Positions 6,955 through 16,249 of a DNA stretch of 22,104 bases are shown here, piece by piece. The stretch's first letter is position 1, and each line of letters starts with the position of its first letter. A program made the position numbers and the translations under genes. The stretch is from contig JAEYYV010000183.1 in assembly GCA_023428295.1 (NCBI GenBank), positions 1 to 22,104 on the forward strand, in the 5' to 3' direction. A model generated the notes under the pieces. The model was not told the DNA's origin and did no database searches. It worked only from the letters and a program-made list of their open reading frames with translations. The stretch is from Pseudomonadota bacterium (GTDB lineage: Bacteria > Myxococcota_A > Polyangia > Haliangiales > Haliangiaceae).

Positions 6955-7866
6955 TTAGAAGATACAGCCGCAGCAGACCTCGCGCGCAACCGCGCGAAGT
7001 GCCGTGGACAGCGAGGGGCCGTCCGCCGCGTCGAAGTACAGGCGCGGTCCGTTCGTGGCGTCCACCGCCGTGAAGCCGCCACCCGCGAGCGGCATGCAGT
7101 TGGCCGCGAAGTCCTTCGCCGTCTGGCCCGCACACGCCATCTCGTTGAGCAGCGGCGGGTTCACGCCCTGCGGCGTGGTGTTCTGCGCACCGAAGCCGAC
7201 GATGAACGTCTTGATGTTCGCCGCCGAGAGCGAGCGAAGCAGCGGGATCGGATCCGGTGTCGGGCACGAGTCGTAGAAGTCCGCGCCGTCGGTCACGAGG
7301 ACGACGTACTGATCCACCTCGGGTATGGTGATCGCGGCGAGCGCATCGCGCACCGTCTCGAGCCCCGCACCCGTCGGCGTGGTGTTGCAGAGTCGCGTGA
7401 CCTCCGGATCGAGCAGCGTCGCGATCTGCGCCGCCGTGCCGAGGTCTGGCGACACGGGCACCTCGCCTGCTTCGCACATCGGGTTCATGAACGTCTGGGA
7501 GCCCGAGAGCCGCTGCGAGAGCGTGATGCACGTCTGGCCTCCCGGATCACGCGGGAACAACGCGAGCCCGAGGCGCAGCGTCTGATCGAGTCCCGGCGTC
7601 GCGAGCAGTCCATCGAGCGCGTTGATCGCGAGCGTGAACTTGGCCATCGCATGACCCGCGGTGTTGTCGGGCGGCGTGGCCCCCGACAGATCGCGATGCA
7701 TCGTCCCCGTGCGATCGAGGAGGATCATCATCTGCGGCGCGCGACACACGTCGCCATCGATCGGCGTGTCGTCCGCGTCGCTGCCGCCGTTCGCGTCGGT
7801 GTTGCCAGCCGTCTCCTTCGGTCCGCACGCGCCGAGGAGCAGCGCGAGCGCGAGATACTTCGTCAT
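6955..7866 (-). CDS. VWA-domain lipoprotein
   Basis: The 303-residue lipoprotein has lipobox LGAC with Cys14, an Asp/Gly/Asn linker to about residue 40, then a von Willebrand factor A domain. The first metal-site motif is MILLDRTGTM, that is D-x-T-x-T instead of the usual D-x-S-x-S. VVLVTDGADF is the later strand with the conserved Asp. The C-terminus contains several cysteines and ends CCGCIF. Surface VWA lipoproteins of this type are numerous in myxobacteria and usually thought to bind proteins. ATG 7866 is chosen over a long upstream extension because GGAGAG sits 5 nt before it and the lipoprotein signal starts there. It begins 2 bp after the aguB stop, so the two are almost certainly cotranslated. 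Confidence 0.87.
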   Translation of the reverse strand: MTKYLALALLLGACGPKETAGNTDANGGSDADDTPIDGDVCRAPQMMILLDRTGTMHRDLSGATPPDNTAGHAMAKFTLAINALDGLLATPGLDQTLRLGLALFPRDPGGQTCITLSQRLSGSQTFMNPMCEAGEVPVSPDLGTAAQIATLLDPEVTRLCNTTPTGAGLETVRDALAAITIPEVDQYVVLVTDGADFYDSCPTPDPIPLLRSLSAANIKTFIVGFGAQNTTPQGVNPPLLNEMACAGQTAKDFAANCMPLAGGGFTAVDATNGPRLYFDAADGPSLSTALRAVAREVCCGCIF

Positions 7867-7868
7867 GT

Positions 7869-8723
<855 letters not shown>

Positions 8724-8729
8724 GCGCGA

Positions 8730-8735
8730 AAGGTA
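8730..8735 (-). promoter_or_regulatory. TA-like -10 hexamer before aguB
   Basis: TACCTT on the minus strand is followed by exactly 6 nt and the aguB ATG at 8723. It lies inside the end of the kinase gene, so aguB could be transcribed independently of the signalling operon. Confidence 0.4.
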
Positions 8736-9758
8736 GCAGCTCGCTCGTGCCTGCGAGAGGCAGGTGCACGATGAAGCGCGCACCTCGTCGCGTGCTCTCC
8801 GCTTCGATCGTGCCGCCGTGATCCGAGACGATTCCGTAGCTGACAGAGAGCCCCAGGCCCGTGCCTTCGCCAACGTCCTTCGTGGTGAAGAACGGCTCGA
8901 AGATGTGCGGGAGCACCTCGGCGGGAATTCCGGGTCCTTGATCCTCGACGGCGACGGTGCCGCTCGTGCCGGTGCGCAGCGTGATGGTCCCGCGTCCGGT
9001 CATCGCTTGCACGCCGTTCAGGATGAGGTTGCACAGCACCTGCTCGAGCTCTGCGACGTTTCCCGTCACGATCACCGGCTCGGCGCACGCCTCCACGACG
9101 AGCGTGATCGACTTCTTCTTGGCGATCGGCGCGACGAGCGCGACCGCGGACCGCGCGATCGCACCGAGATCCACCTGCGTGGTCTTCATCCCCGCGCGCC
9201 GGCCGAAATCGAGCAGGTGGCGAATGATGGCGCTGATGCGCTCGGTCTGTTCGCGGATCGCGAGCGACATCTCCTCGCGCTCCGCCGGCGTCTTCGCGTA
9301 CACGATCAGCTCGGCGCTCCCCGAGATGACGTTGAGCGGCGTGCCGATCTCGTGGGCCACGCCGGCGGCGAGCGTCCCGATGACGTTCAAGCGATCCGCG
9401 TGGCGCAGCTGATCCACCGTGAGCCGGTGCTCGGCGCGCTCGTGCGCGAGGTGATCGCGATGGCGCGCGAGCAAGTACGTGAGCGCGAGGAACAGCATGA
9501 GGATGCCGACCTCGTTCCACGTCGTGGTGATCCACGAGCGACGATCGAGCAACATGTTCCCGATCGACGACAGCGTCGAGAGCACCGAGATCCACGCGCC
9601 ACCGCGAAAGCCCGCGTACCACGTCGCGATCGCGATCGGCGCCGCGTACAGGAGCGTGAAGGCGACGTCCGCGCCGGTGATCTGATCGCCGAGACCGATC
9701 AGCAGCGTGAGCCCGATCGCGATCGCGATCGCAGCGCGGCGCGACAACGCGGGAGCGG

Positions 9759-10133
9759 CTAGCGAGCGCATGCTCTCTCCACCACCGCGCACAGCTCCGC
9801 GGTCGCGAACGGTTTCGGGATCAGCGTGCTGCCCGCGCGCTCGACCTGTGCGTACGCATCCGTGTCGGGAAACGCGGTCATCACGACCGTCGTCGGGTGG
9901 TAGCCGAGCTCGTCGTACGTCGCGAGGATCTCGAGGCCCGTGTACGACGGCATGCGGATGTCCGTCACCACGACGACGTCGCGCGCGCGCCGTGTCATCG
10001 AGCAATGCACGACCTGGCGAAACAGCTCGCGGCCATCGGCGACCTCGACGATGTCGTCGAACTGCTCGCGCAGCGTGGTGCGTACCAGCCAGCGCATGTG
10101 CGCGTTGTCGTCGGCGATGATCAGCGTGCGCAT
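9759..10133 (-). CDS. Single-domain response regulator
   Basis: The 124-residue stand-alone receiver domain has the acidic pair D8-D9 (IIADDN), the phospho-acceptor D58 in VVTDIRMPSYTG, the switch residue T86 (VMTAF) and K107 (IPKPF). There is no output domain. The frame is open further upstream, but ATG 10133 is preferred: GGAGG lies 8 nt before it, and receiver domains begin right there. It sits between the NtrC-type regulator and the kinase and overlaps the kinase start by 13 bp. It is probably a phosphorelay intermediate or a competitor for phosphate from the kinase; this is inference from context. Confidence 0.92.
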   Translation of the reverse strand: MRTLIIADDNAHMRWLVRTTLREQFDDIVEVADGRELFRQVVHCSMTRRARDVVVVTDIRMPSYTGLEILATYDELGYHPTTVVMTAFPDTDAYAQVERAGSTLIPKPFATAELCAVVERACAR

Positions 10134-10196
10134 CTCCCTGTCCTCCGTGCACGCCGCGCGCCGCGCTAACTCCGCGCAGCGCATGCGGCGATCGGG

Positions 10197-11579
<1,383 letters not shown>

Positions 11580-11613
11580 GCGGCAGTAACCGCGCGTGCT
11601 CGTCGAAGATTCC

Positions 11614-11630
11614 TGGGGCCATTCGCCCCA
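11614..11630. repeat. Perfect 6-bp inverted repeat
   Basis: TGGGGC (11614-11619) and GCCCCA (11625-11630) flank a 5-nt spacer in the divergent intergenic region, 35-51 bp upstream of the sigma-54 regulator start. It could form a hairpin in that gene's leader or be an operator. Confidence 0.4.
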
Positions 11631-11654
11631 CGGTCGCGCCGCCGATCGCGACAA

Positions 11655-11670
11655 TTAGCGACGTCGCTAA
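11655..11670. promoter_or_regulatory. Perfect 16-bp palindrome, candidate ArsR operator
   Basis: TTAGCGACGTCGCTAA is an uninterrupted palindrome 54 bp before the ABM-like gene and 76 bp before the divergent sigma-54 regulator. The ABM gene is immediately followed by an ArsR-type repressor gene, and ArsR dimers commonly bind such imperfect or perfect dyads near their own promoter. Binding is inference. Confidence 0.55.
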
Positions 11671-11679
11671 CTTTCAGAT

Positions 11680-11694
11680 TGCTCTCATTGAGCA
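11680..11694. promoter_or_regulatory. Second inverted repeat upstream of the ABM-ArsR genes
   Basis: TGCTC (11680-11684) and GAGCA (11690-11694) flank TCATT. A related perfect palindrome GCTCATGAGC (11711-11720) covers the two candidate start codons. The reuse of GCTC/GAGC half-sites suggests a regulator site near the transcription or translation start. Confidence 0.4.
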
Positions 11695-11701
11695 GTTTGG
11701 C

Positions 11702-11707
11702 TAAATG
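11702..11707 (+). promoter_or_regulatory. TA-like hexamer before the ABM-like gene
   Basis: TAAATG ends 7 nt before the second candidate start ATG at 11715. If it is a -10 element, translation would begin at 11715 on a leaderless transcript rather than at ATG 11709. Confidence 0.25.
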
Positions 11708-11708
11708 A

Positions 11709-12053
11709 ATGCTCATGAGCCACGATCACGGACGCGTTCGCGAGAACCCCGAGCTCCCGGTGACCAACATCGTCACGTACGTCCCCAAGGCCGGCAAGGA
11801 AGCCGAGCTCCTCGCGCTCGTGAAGAAGCACGAGGTCGCGCTGCGCACAGCGGATCTCGTGACCGCCGAGCCGTTCCGCGTGTGGAAGGCGCTCGATATC
11901 CGCAAGAACCGCATCTCGTACATCGAGTACTTCCAGTGGAAGAACGGGACCGTCTCGGATCTCGCGCACCAGACGCCCGAGGTGATGGCGGTGTGGGAGC
12001 CGATGGGCCCTGTCCTCGAGGACCTCACGATCTGCGAGGTCGAGGCTCTCTGA
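11709..12053 (+). CDS. ABM-like (dimeric alpha-beta barrel) small protein
   Basis: The 114-residue cytoplasmic protein resembles antibiotic biosynthesis monooxygenase-like ferredoxin folds. It has an opening strand TNIVTYVPKAGKEAELLALVKKH (about 19-41), a central FRVWKALD strand, YIEYFQWKNG, and a closing helix with HQTPEVMAVWEPMGP and a final ICEVEAL strand. Family members include heme- or quinone-acting monooxygenases and many proteins without known activity; no catalytic residue can be named here. It is followed immediately by an ArsR-type repressor, which may sense a compound related to its function. The start is ATG 11709 or ATG 11715; neither has a Shine-Dalgarno. The palindrome at 11655-11670 lies in its promoter region. 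Confidence 0.75.
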   Translation: MLMSHDHGRVRENPELPVTNIVTYVPKAGKEAELLALVKKHEVALRTADLVTAEPFRVWKALDIRKNRISYIEYFQWKNGTVSDLAHQTPEVMAVWEPMGPVLEDLTICEVEAL

Positions 12054-12079
12054 CGCGCGCGAAGAAACCGTCGAGCGCG

Positions 12080-12421
12080 GTGAAGGCGCCGCGCGTGACG
12101 GCGGTGTCGAACGACGAGCAGCCCGCCAGGGGACCGAGTCCGATCGAGAAGCTCGCGGCCCTCGATGTGGTCGTCTCCGCGATCGCGCATCCCGCGCGCC
12201 GCCAGATCCTGCTGACGCTGCACTTTCGCGGCGGCACCGCGACGGCGGGCGAGCTCGCCGGGCGCTTCGAGCACGCGTGGCCGACGACGACGCGGCACTT
12301 GCGCGTGCTCGAGGACGCGGGGCTGCTCGCGCACGAGAAGGTCGGGCGCACGCGCATGTATCGCTTGGATCGCGAGCGACTCGCGCTCGTCACCGAGTGG
12401 CTCGGCTGGTTCGCTACGTAA
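12080..12421 (+). CDS. ArsR-family winged-helix repressor
   Basis: About 113 residues from GTG 12080; GTG 12095 and 12104 are alternatives, and the frame is open through the preceding gene. The winged-helix DNA-binding domain is clear: LDVVVSAIAHPARRQILLTL, then GGTATAGELAGRF, then the recognition helix HAWPTTTRHLRVLEDAGLL and the wing EKVGRTRMYRLDRERL. This is the ArsR layout of the PadR-unrelated 'HTH_20/HTH_5' type. I see no Cys metal site of the ELCVCDL kind, so a metal inducer is unlikely; the subfamily with small-molecule or SRPBCC/ABM partners fits better. It probably represses its own operon through the palindrome upstream of the ABM-like gene. An N-terminal Lys/Pro-rich stretch precedes the domain. 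Confidence 0.83.
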   Translation: MKAPRVTAVSNDEQPARGPSPIEKLAALDVVVSAIAHPARRQILLTLHFRGGTATAGELAGRFEHAWPTTTRHLRVLEDAGLLAHEKVGRTRMYRLDRERLALVTEWLGWFAT

Positions 12422-12470
12422 CGGGATCGCACAGGAGTGCGAGTCGCGTCGCTCGTGCGAGGATGCACCG

Positions 12471-13247
12471 GTGTTTGCACGCTCGACCGACGGCTCCGAG
12501 ATCAACTACGAGGTCACCGGCGATGGCCCGATCGCCCTGGTGTTCGTTCACGGATGGATGGGCAACGTGCGCTGGTGGGACGCGCAGCGCGATGCGTTCT
12601 CGGCGACGCATCGTGTGGTGACGCTCGATCTCGCCGGGCATGGACAGTCATCGCGCATCCGCACGGAGCACAGCGCGCGGGCGTACGCGGACGACATCCT
12701 CGCCGTGGTGCGGGCCGTCGATGCGCCGCGCACGGTGCTCGTCGGTCACTCGATGTCCGGCGCGTACGCCACGCTGGCGGCGCCGAGCGTGGAGCGGCTC
12801 GCCGCGCTGATCCTCGTCGACACGCTGAAGAACCTCGACGCGACCCCCACGCCGGAGCAAGTCGCGCCGATGTTCGCGTCGTATCGCGAGAACTATCGCA
12901 ACGCCGTCGACACGATCTTGCCGGCCTGGCTGTTCGCGCCGAAGACGCCGACGGTCGTGCGCGAGCGGTTGACCGAGGAGTTCCTCTCCGTCGACGGGGA
13001 CACCGCGGTCACGTTGCTCGAGCCGCTCTATCGCTTCGACGTGCGCGAGGACGCGAAGCGCGTGCGCGTGCCGGTGCGCGGCATCGGCACCGATCTCAAC
13101 GCAGGCAGCGTGGAGGTGAACCGGAGGTACTTCGCCGACTACGCGTACACGGACATCGCCGGCTACGGGCACTACCCGATGCTCGAAGCGCCCGACGTGT
13201 TCGACGACGCCCTGCGTGCGGAGCTCGCGAGGCTCTCGCTCGCATGA
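12471..13247 (+). CDS. Alpha/beta-fold hydrolase
   Basis: The 258-residue protein has the standard order of alpha/beta hydrolase motifs. These are the oxyanion HGWMG (27-31), DLAGHGQSS, the nucleophile elbow VGHSMSG with S94, and the catalytic His in GYGHYPMLEAP (about 234). The acid residue is probably the Asp in GIGTDLNAG. No signal peptide is present. The closest well-known groups are esterases and epoxide-hydrolase-like or 3-oxoadipate enol-lactonase-like enzymes; the substrate cannot be read from sequence. The start is GTG 12471, with GAGG about 8 nt upstream. It follows the ArsR gene by 49 bp on the same strand, so it may belong to that regulon, and it converges with aguA. Confidence 0.87.
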   Translation: MFARSTDGSEINYEVTGDGPIALVFVHGWMGNVRWWDAQRDAFSATHRVVTLDLAGHGQSSRIRTEHSARAYADDILAVVRAVDAPRTVLVGHSMSGAYATLAAPSVERLAALILVDTLKNLDATPTPEQVAPMFASYRENYRNAVDTILPAWLFAPKTPTVVRERLTEEFLSVDGDTAVTLLEPLYRFDVREDAKRVRVPVRGIGTDLNAGSVEVNRRYFADYAYTDIAGYGHYPMLEAPDVFDDALRAELARLSLA

Positions 13248-13272
13248 CGCGACTCCTCCCGTGACGTGCCGC

Positions 13273-14286
13273 TCAGCGCGGCTGCTGCTGCGTCGAGCAG
13301 TGGAACGCGCCGCCACCGACGACCACGCTCTTGCCGTCGAGGCCCACGGCGCGGCGCTCGGGGAACAGCTTCGCGATCGCGGCGACCGCGGCGTCGTCCG
13401 CGGCGACGCCGTACGTGGGGATCACGACGGTGGTGTTCGCGATGTAGAAGTTCATGTAGCTCGCGGGCATGAGCATGCCGCTCGCATCGCGCACCTCGCC
13501 GGGCGACGGCGTGGTGACGACCTCGAGCTTGGCCGCGCGCAGATCCGCGATGATGCCGGCGAGCGCGTCGTGATTGGGATCGCCGGCCGCCGGCTCCATG
13601 CACGCGACGACGCCGGGCGCGACAAAGCGCGCGAGCGTGTCGATGTGACCGTCGGTGTGATCGTTCTCGAGGCCACGATCGAGCCACACGATGCGCTCGA
13701 CACCGAGCGCCCAGCGCAGCCGCGCCTCGAGCGCGCGCTCGTCGAGGCCGGGGTTGCGCGAGCCGCCGAGCATGCACTGGCGCGTGGTGAGCAGCGTGCC
13801 TTCACCGTCGACCTCGATCGCGCCGCCTTCGAGGACGAAGTCGAACGCCGCGCCGCGCACGCCGGTCCACTCCATCACGCGCGCAGAGACTTCGGCGTCG
13901 CCGGGCATCACGTACTTGCCGCCCCAGCCGTCGAAGCGAAAGCGCGCGGCGGACAGCTCGGTGCCGCGCGTGACGAAGATCGGCCCGGTGTCGCGCAGCC
14001 ATACGTCGCCATACGTCGCGTGATGGAAGCGAACGCCGGCGACCGCAGCGCCGAGGAGCGCACGCGCCGCGGCCTCGTCGCTAGCGTCGCGCACGAGCAG
14101 CTCGACGCGCTCGCCGCGCGGCGTGGTGCCGTCGAGGTCGACGATCGCGGCGCACATCGCCATGAGCGCGCGCTGCGGTGCGTCCGTGCCTTCGAGCCAT
14201 TGCTCGGGATCGTGCGGCCACGCGGTCCACACCGCCGCGTGCGGCGCCCACTCGGCGGGCATTCGAAACATCGATTCCGTGATCAC
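13273..14286 (-). CDS. aguA: Agmatine deiminase
   Basis: Guanidino-group-modifying enzyme converting agmatine to N-carbamoylputrescine and ammonia, the substrate for AguB. Diagnostic features are FRMPAEWAPHAAVWTAWPHD near the N-terminus, DVWLRDTGPIFV, the ENDHTDGHID block with the catalytic His and Asp, PASYMNFYIAN, and the C-terminal nucleophile in GGGAFHCSTQQQP (C330 from the GTG start). The length of 337 residues is typical. The start is GTG 14286 or ATG 14271; TAGTAC lies 8 nt before the GTG, and neither has a good Shine-Dalgarno. It is 50 bp downstream of yebC on the same strand. There is no adjacent arginine decarboxylase, so agmatine must come from elsewhere in the genome or from outside. 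Confidence 0.95.
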   Translation of the reverse strand: MITESMFRMPAEWAPHAAVWTAWPHDPEQWLEGTDAPQRALMAMCAAIVDLDGTTPRGERVELLVRDASDEAAARALLGAAVAGVRFHHATYGDVWLRDTGPIFVTRGTELSAARFRFDGWGGKYVMPGDAEVSARVMEWTGVRGAAFDFVLEGGAIEVDGEGTLLTTRQCMLGGSRNPGLDERALEARLRWALGVERIVWLDRGLENDHTDGHIDTLARFVAPGVVACMEPAAGDPNHDALAGIIADLRAAKLEVVTTPSPGEVRDASGMLMPASYMNFYIANTTVVIPTYGVAADDAAVAAIAKLFPERRAVGLDGKSVVVGGGAFHCSTQQQPR

Positions 14287-14336
14287 GTCGCTGTGTACTA
14301 CGTCCGCGCGCTATCCGGAAACGTCGACGGCGATCG

Positions 14337-15026
14337 CTACACGTAGCCGACGTAGAGATGCTGGACGTCGTCTTCCTCGTCGAGCGCTGCCAGAAACTCT
14401 TCGACCTCGGCGCGCGCCTCGGCCCCCTCGACGGTCACCGGGTTCTTCGGGCGCCAACCGAGTCGCATCGCCGCGACGGTCCACCCGCGTGCGCTGATCG
14501 CTTTGCTCACCACATCGAGATCCGTGGGCTCGGTGAAGAAGCGCGTGCCGCCCTCGCCGTCGGGCTCGAAGTCTTGCGCACCGGCCTCGATCGCCACTTC
14601 CTCGACATCGGCACCGTCGGGTGCGGTCGCTTCGATCAAGCCGACGTGCGAGAAGTCCCACGCGGCGGGCGAGAGCTGCCCCTTGCGGAACAGCACGCGG
14701 ATCGTGGTCGCCGTGCGGTTCTTGTTGTCGGTCAAGCACTCGACGATCACCGGCACGCGATGCGGCGCGAAGCCCTCGTACGTGACGTGCTCGAACGTCA
14801 CGCCGTCATCGAGCTGGCCCGAGCCCTTCTTGATCGCGCGCTCGATCGCGTCCTTGGGCATCGACGCTTTCTTCGCCGCCTCGACGACCGCGCGCAGCTT
14901 CGCGTTCATCGCCGGATCCGCGCCGCCCTTGGCCGCGAGGATGATCTCCTTCGACAGCTTGCCGATGACTTTGCCTTTGGCCGCGGCGTTCTTCTCTTTT
15001 CCCGCGGCTTTCCATTGGGCGCCCAT
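14337..15026 (-). CDS. yebC: YebC/TACO1 family protein
   Basis: The 229-residue protein matches the YebC family throughout. It has GAQWKAAGKEKNAAAKGKVIGKLSKEI at the start (slightly divergent from the usual GHSKW opening, closer to YeeN-type members), then SMPKDAIERAIKKGSG, YEGFAPHRVPVIVECLTDNKNRT, and a closing acidic segment with LYVGYV. The family was annotated as DNA-binding regulators, but newer work on bacterial YebC and mitochondrial TACO1 supports a ribosome role in translating proline-rich stretches. Which applies here is not decidable from sequence. ATG 15026 is preceded by TAGAAG exactly 6 nt upstream and no Shine-Dalgarno. It is transcribed divergently from the VWA lipoprotein gene and precedes aguA. 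Confidence 0.9.
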   Translation of the reverse strand: MGAQWKAAGKEKNAAAKGKVIGKLSKEIILAAKGGADPAMNAKLRAVVEAAKKASMPKDAIERAIKKGSGQLDDGVTFEHVTYEGFAPHRVPVIVECLTDNKNRTATTIRVLFRKGQLSPAAWDFSHVGLIEATAPDGADVEEVAIEAGAQDFEPDGEGGTRFFTEPTDLDVVSKAISARGWTVAAMRLGWRPKNPVTVEGAEARAEVEEFLAALDEEDDVQHLYVGYV

Positions 15027-15032
15027 ATGGCG

Positions 15033-15038
15033 CTTCTA
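15033..15038 (-). promoter_or_regulatory. TA-like -10 hexamer before yebC
   Basis: TAGAAG on the minus strand, followed by exactly 6 nt and then the yebC ATG. It has the same geometry as the elements before aguB, the SDR gene, the decarboxylase gene and the first yceI gene. Confidence 0.4.
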
Positions 15039-15096
15039 TCACGGTGCGGTGGCATCCTCGGTATGTCGCCAGGTGTAGGTGCCGCGATGCATGCCG

Positions 15097-15111
15097 GGCC
15101 AGGCCCTGGCC
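15097..15111. repeat. 15-bp inverted repeat in divergent promoter region
   Basis: GGCCAGG and CCTGGCC surround a single central C. It lies between yebC and the VWA lipoprotein gene, 71-85 bp from the yebC start. It is either an operator dyad or a tight hairpin; function unknown. Confidence 0.5.
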
Positions 15112-15225
15112 GGGTGCGCACGAGAGGTTGCACTGCCCTGTGCTCGTCGACGCACGAGTTGCGCAAAACGCACCACGACGCAGCGCACTGCACGAAATCG
15201 CTTGTTCGGTTTTTTGCGGGTGATC

Positions 15226-15231
15226 TAACGT
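15226..15231 (+). promoter_or_regulatory. Possible -10 element for the VWA lipoprotein gene
   Basis: TAACGT lies 27 bp before the ATG, which would give a leader of about 20 nt containing the strong GAGGGGG ribosome binding site. The second copy of the octamer GTGCGCAC (15230-15237) overlaps it; the first copy is at 15114-15121. Confidence 0.35.
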
Positions 15232-15258
15232 GCGCACAACTTCGAGGGGGAAGTGATC

Positions 15259-16230
15259 ATGAAGCTCGTTACCGCAGCAGTTGTCCTCGGTTCCGCGTTG
15301 AGCCTCGTAGCCTGTGCACCGGACGGTCGTGACGACGGTGACGGCGATGGCTCGGGATCCGGATCGGGTTCTGGATCCGGATCCGGATCCGGCGAAGCGC
15401 GTCGCTGCACGAAGATGGACATCGTGTTCGTCGTCGACGACTCGGGCTCGATGATGGAGGAGCAGGCCAACCTCGCCTCGAACTTCCCGCTGTTCGCGGA
15501 TCTCCTCCTGAACTACGTCAATGGCGACGGCGAGCACATCGACTTCCGCGTCGCGGTGACGACCACGGGCAAGACCGTCACGACGAACATCACGACAAAC
15601 TTCACGATCCCCGGTCAGCCCCCGATGCCGATCACGCAGACGCTGACCGAGACGGGTGCGAACGGCGCGTTCCGCAACAACTGCAACGTCGCGCGCAACT
15701 ACCTCGAGCCCACGGATCCCAACCTCGGCACCACGCTCGGCTGCCGCGCCAACGTCGGCACGAACGGCCCGGGCACGGAGATGCCGATGATCGCGACCAA
15801 GCTCGCGCTCGTCGATCGCGTGATGGACGGGACCAACGCCGGCTTCCTGCGCGACGACGCGCTGCTCGGCGTCGTGATCATGACCGACGAGGATGACTCG
15901 TCGACGGTGCAAGACACGATCGATATCACCATCGACATCACCAACCCGAACGGCGCCACGCCGACGACGGACTACAACCCGCCGGACTTCATCAACTCGC
16001 TCGACGCGATCAAGGGCAACCGCTCGCGCTGGGCGGCGGGCGTGATCGCGGGTCAGACGGCGTGCACGTCGGGCTTCGGCAAGGCGGAGCAGGCGTACCG
16101 CCTCCAGGAGTTCGTGAACCTCTCGGGTACGCAGGGCGTGTTCACGTCCATCTGCGACGGCAACCTGACGAACAACCTCCGCATGGTGGTCGAGAAGTTC
16201 CAGAGCGCCTGCGGCGGCATCATTCTCTAG
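15259..16230 (+). CDS. VWA-domain lipoprotein with Gly-Ser linker
   Basis: The 323-residue lipoprotein has lipobox LVAC with Cys19. An Asp/Gly stretch and a (Gly-Ser)7 linker coded by hexanucleotide repeats follow, then a von Willebrand A domain. It has a canonical MIDAS motif, VFVVDDSGSM (D-x-S-x-S), the long loop with NNCNVARNYLEP and TLGCRANVG, and VVIMTDEDDSS as the distal metal-binding strand. Four or five cysteines probably form disulfides. The C-terminus reads ACGGIIL, comparable to CCGCIF in the other VWA lipoprotein here, so the two belong to one broad family. ATG 15259 is chosen over GTG 15253 because GAGGGGG lies 8 nt before it. It is probably exposed at the surface or in the periplasm. 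Partners unknown. Confidence 0.9.
   Translation: MKLVTAAVVLGSALSLVACAPDGRDDGDGDGSGSGSGSGSGSGSGEARRCTKMDIVFVVDDSGSMMEEQANLASNFPLFADLLLNYVNGDGEHIDFRVAVTTTGKTVTTNITTNFTIPGQPPMPITQTLTETGANGAFRNNCNVARNYLEPTDPNLGTTLGCRANVGTNGPGTEMPMIATKLALVDRVMDGTNAGFLRDDALLGVVIMTDEDDSSTVQDTIDITIDITNPNGATPTTDYNPPDFINSLDAIKGNRSRWAAGVIAGQTACTSGFGKAEQAYRLQEFVNLSGTQGVFTSICDGNLTNNLRMVVEKFQSACGGIIL
15349..15390 (+). repeat. Hexanucleotide repeat encoding (Gly-Ser)7
   Basis: Seven in-frame units of the GGnTCn type are present, including four exact GGATCC copies (15355, 15373, 15379 and 15385). Each unit codes Gly-Ser, so copy-number change would lengthen or shorten the linker without shifting the frame. Confidence 0.85.
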
Positions 16231-16237
16231 TCGCTGC

Positions 16238-16243
16238 TAGCGT
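16238..16243 (+). promoter_or_regulatory. TA-like -10 hexamer before the SDR gene
   Basis: TAGCGT is followed by exactly 6 nt and the ATG at 16250, and there is no Shine-Dalgarno. It begins 7 bp after the VWA stop codon. Confidence 0.45.
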
Positions 16244-16249
16244 GGCGAC

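Noticed and set aside
11580..11708. Sigma-54 promoter upstream of the NtrC-type regulator
   Set aside because: No TGGCAC-N5-TTGCA-like pair with the conserved GG and GC was found on either strand.
12437..13264. Alternate plus frame overlapping the hydrolase
   Set aside because: Arg/Ala-rich shadow without motifs, while the chosen frame has the complete alpha/beta hydrolase signature.
15349..15390. CRISPR-like repeat
   Set aside because: The units are 6 bp, contiguous and in frame inside a coding region, with no spacers.
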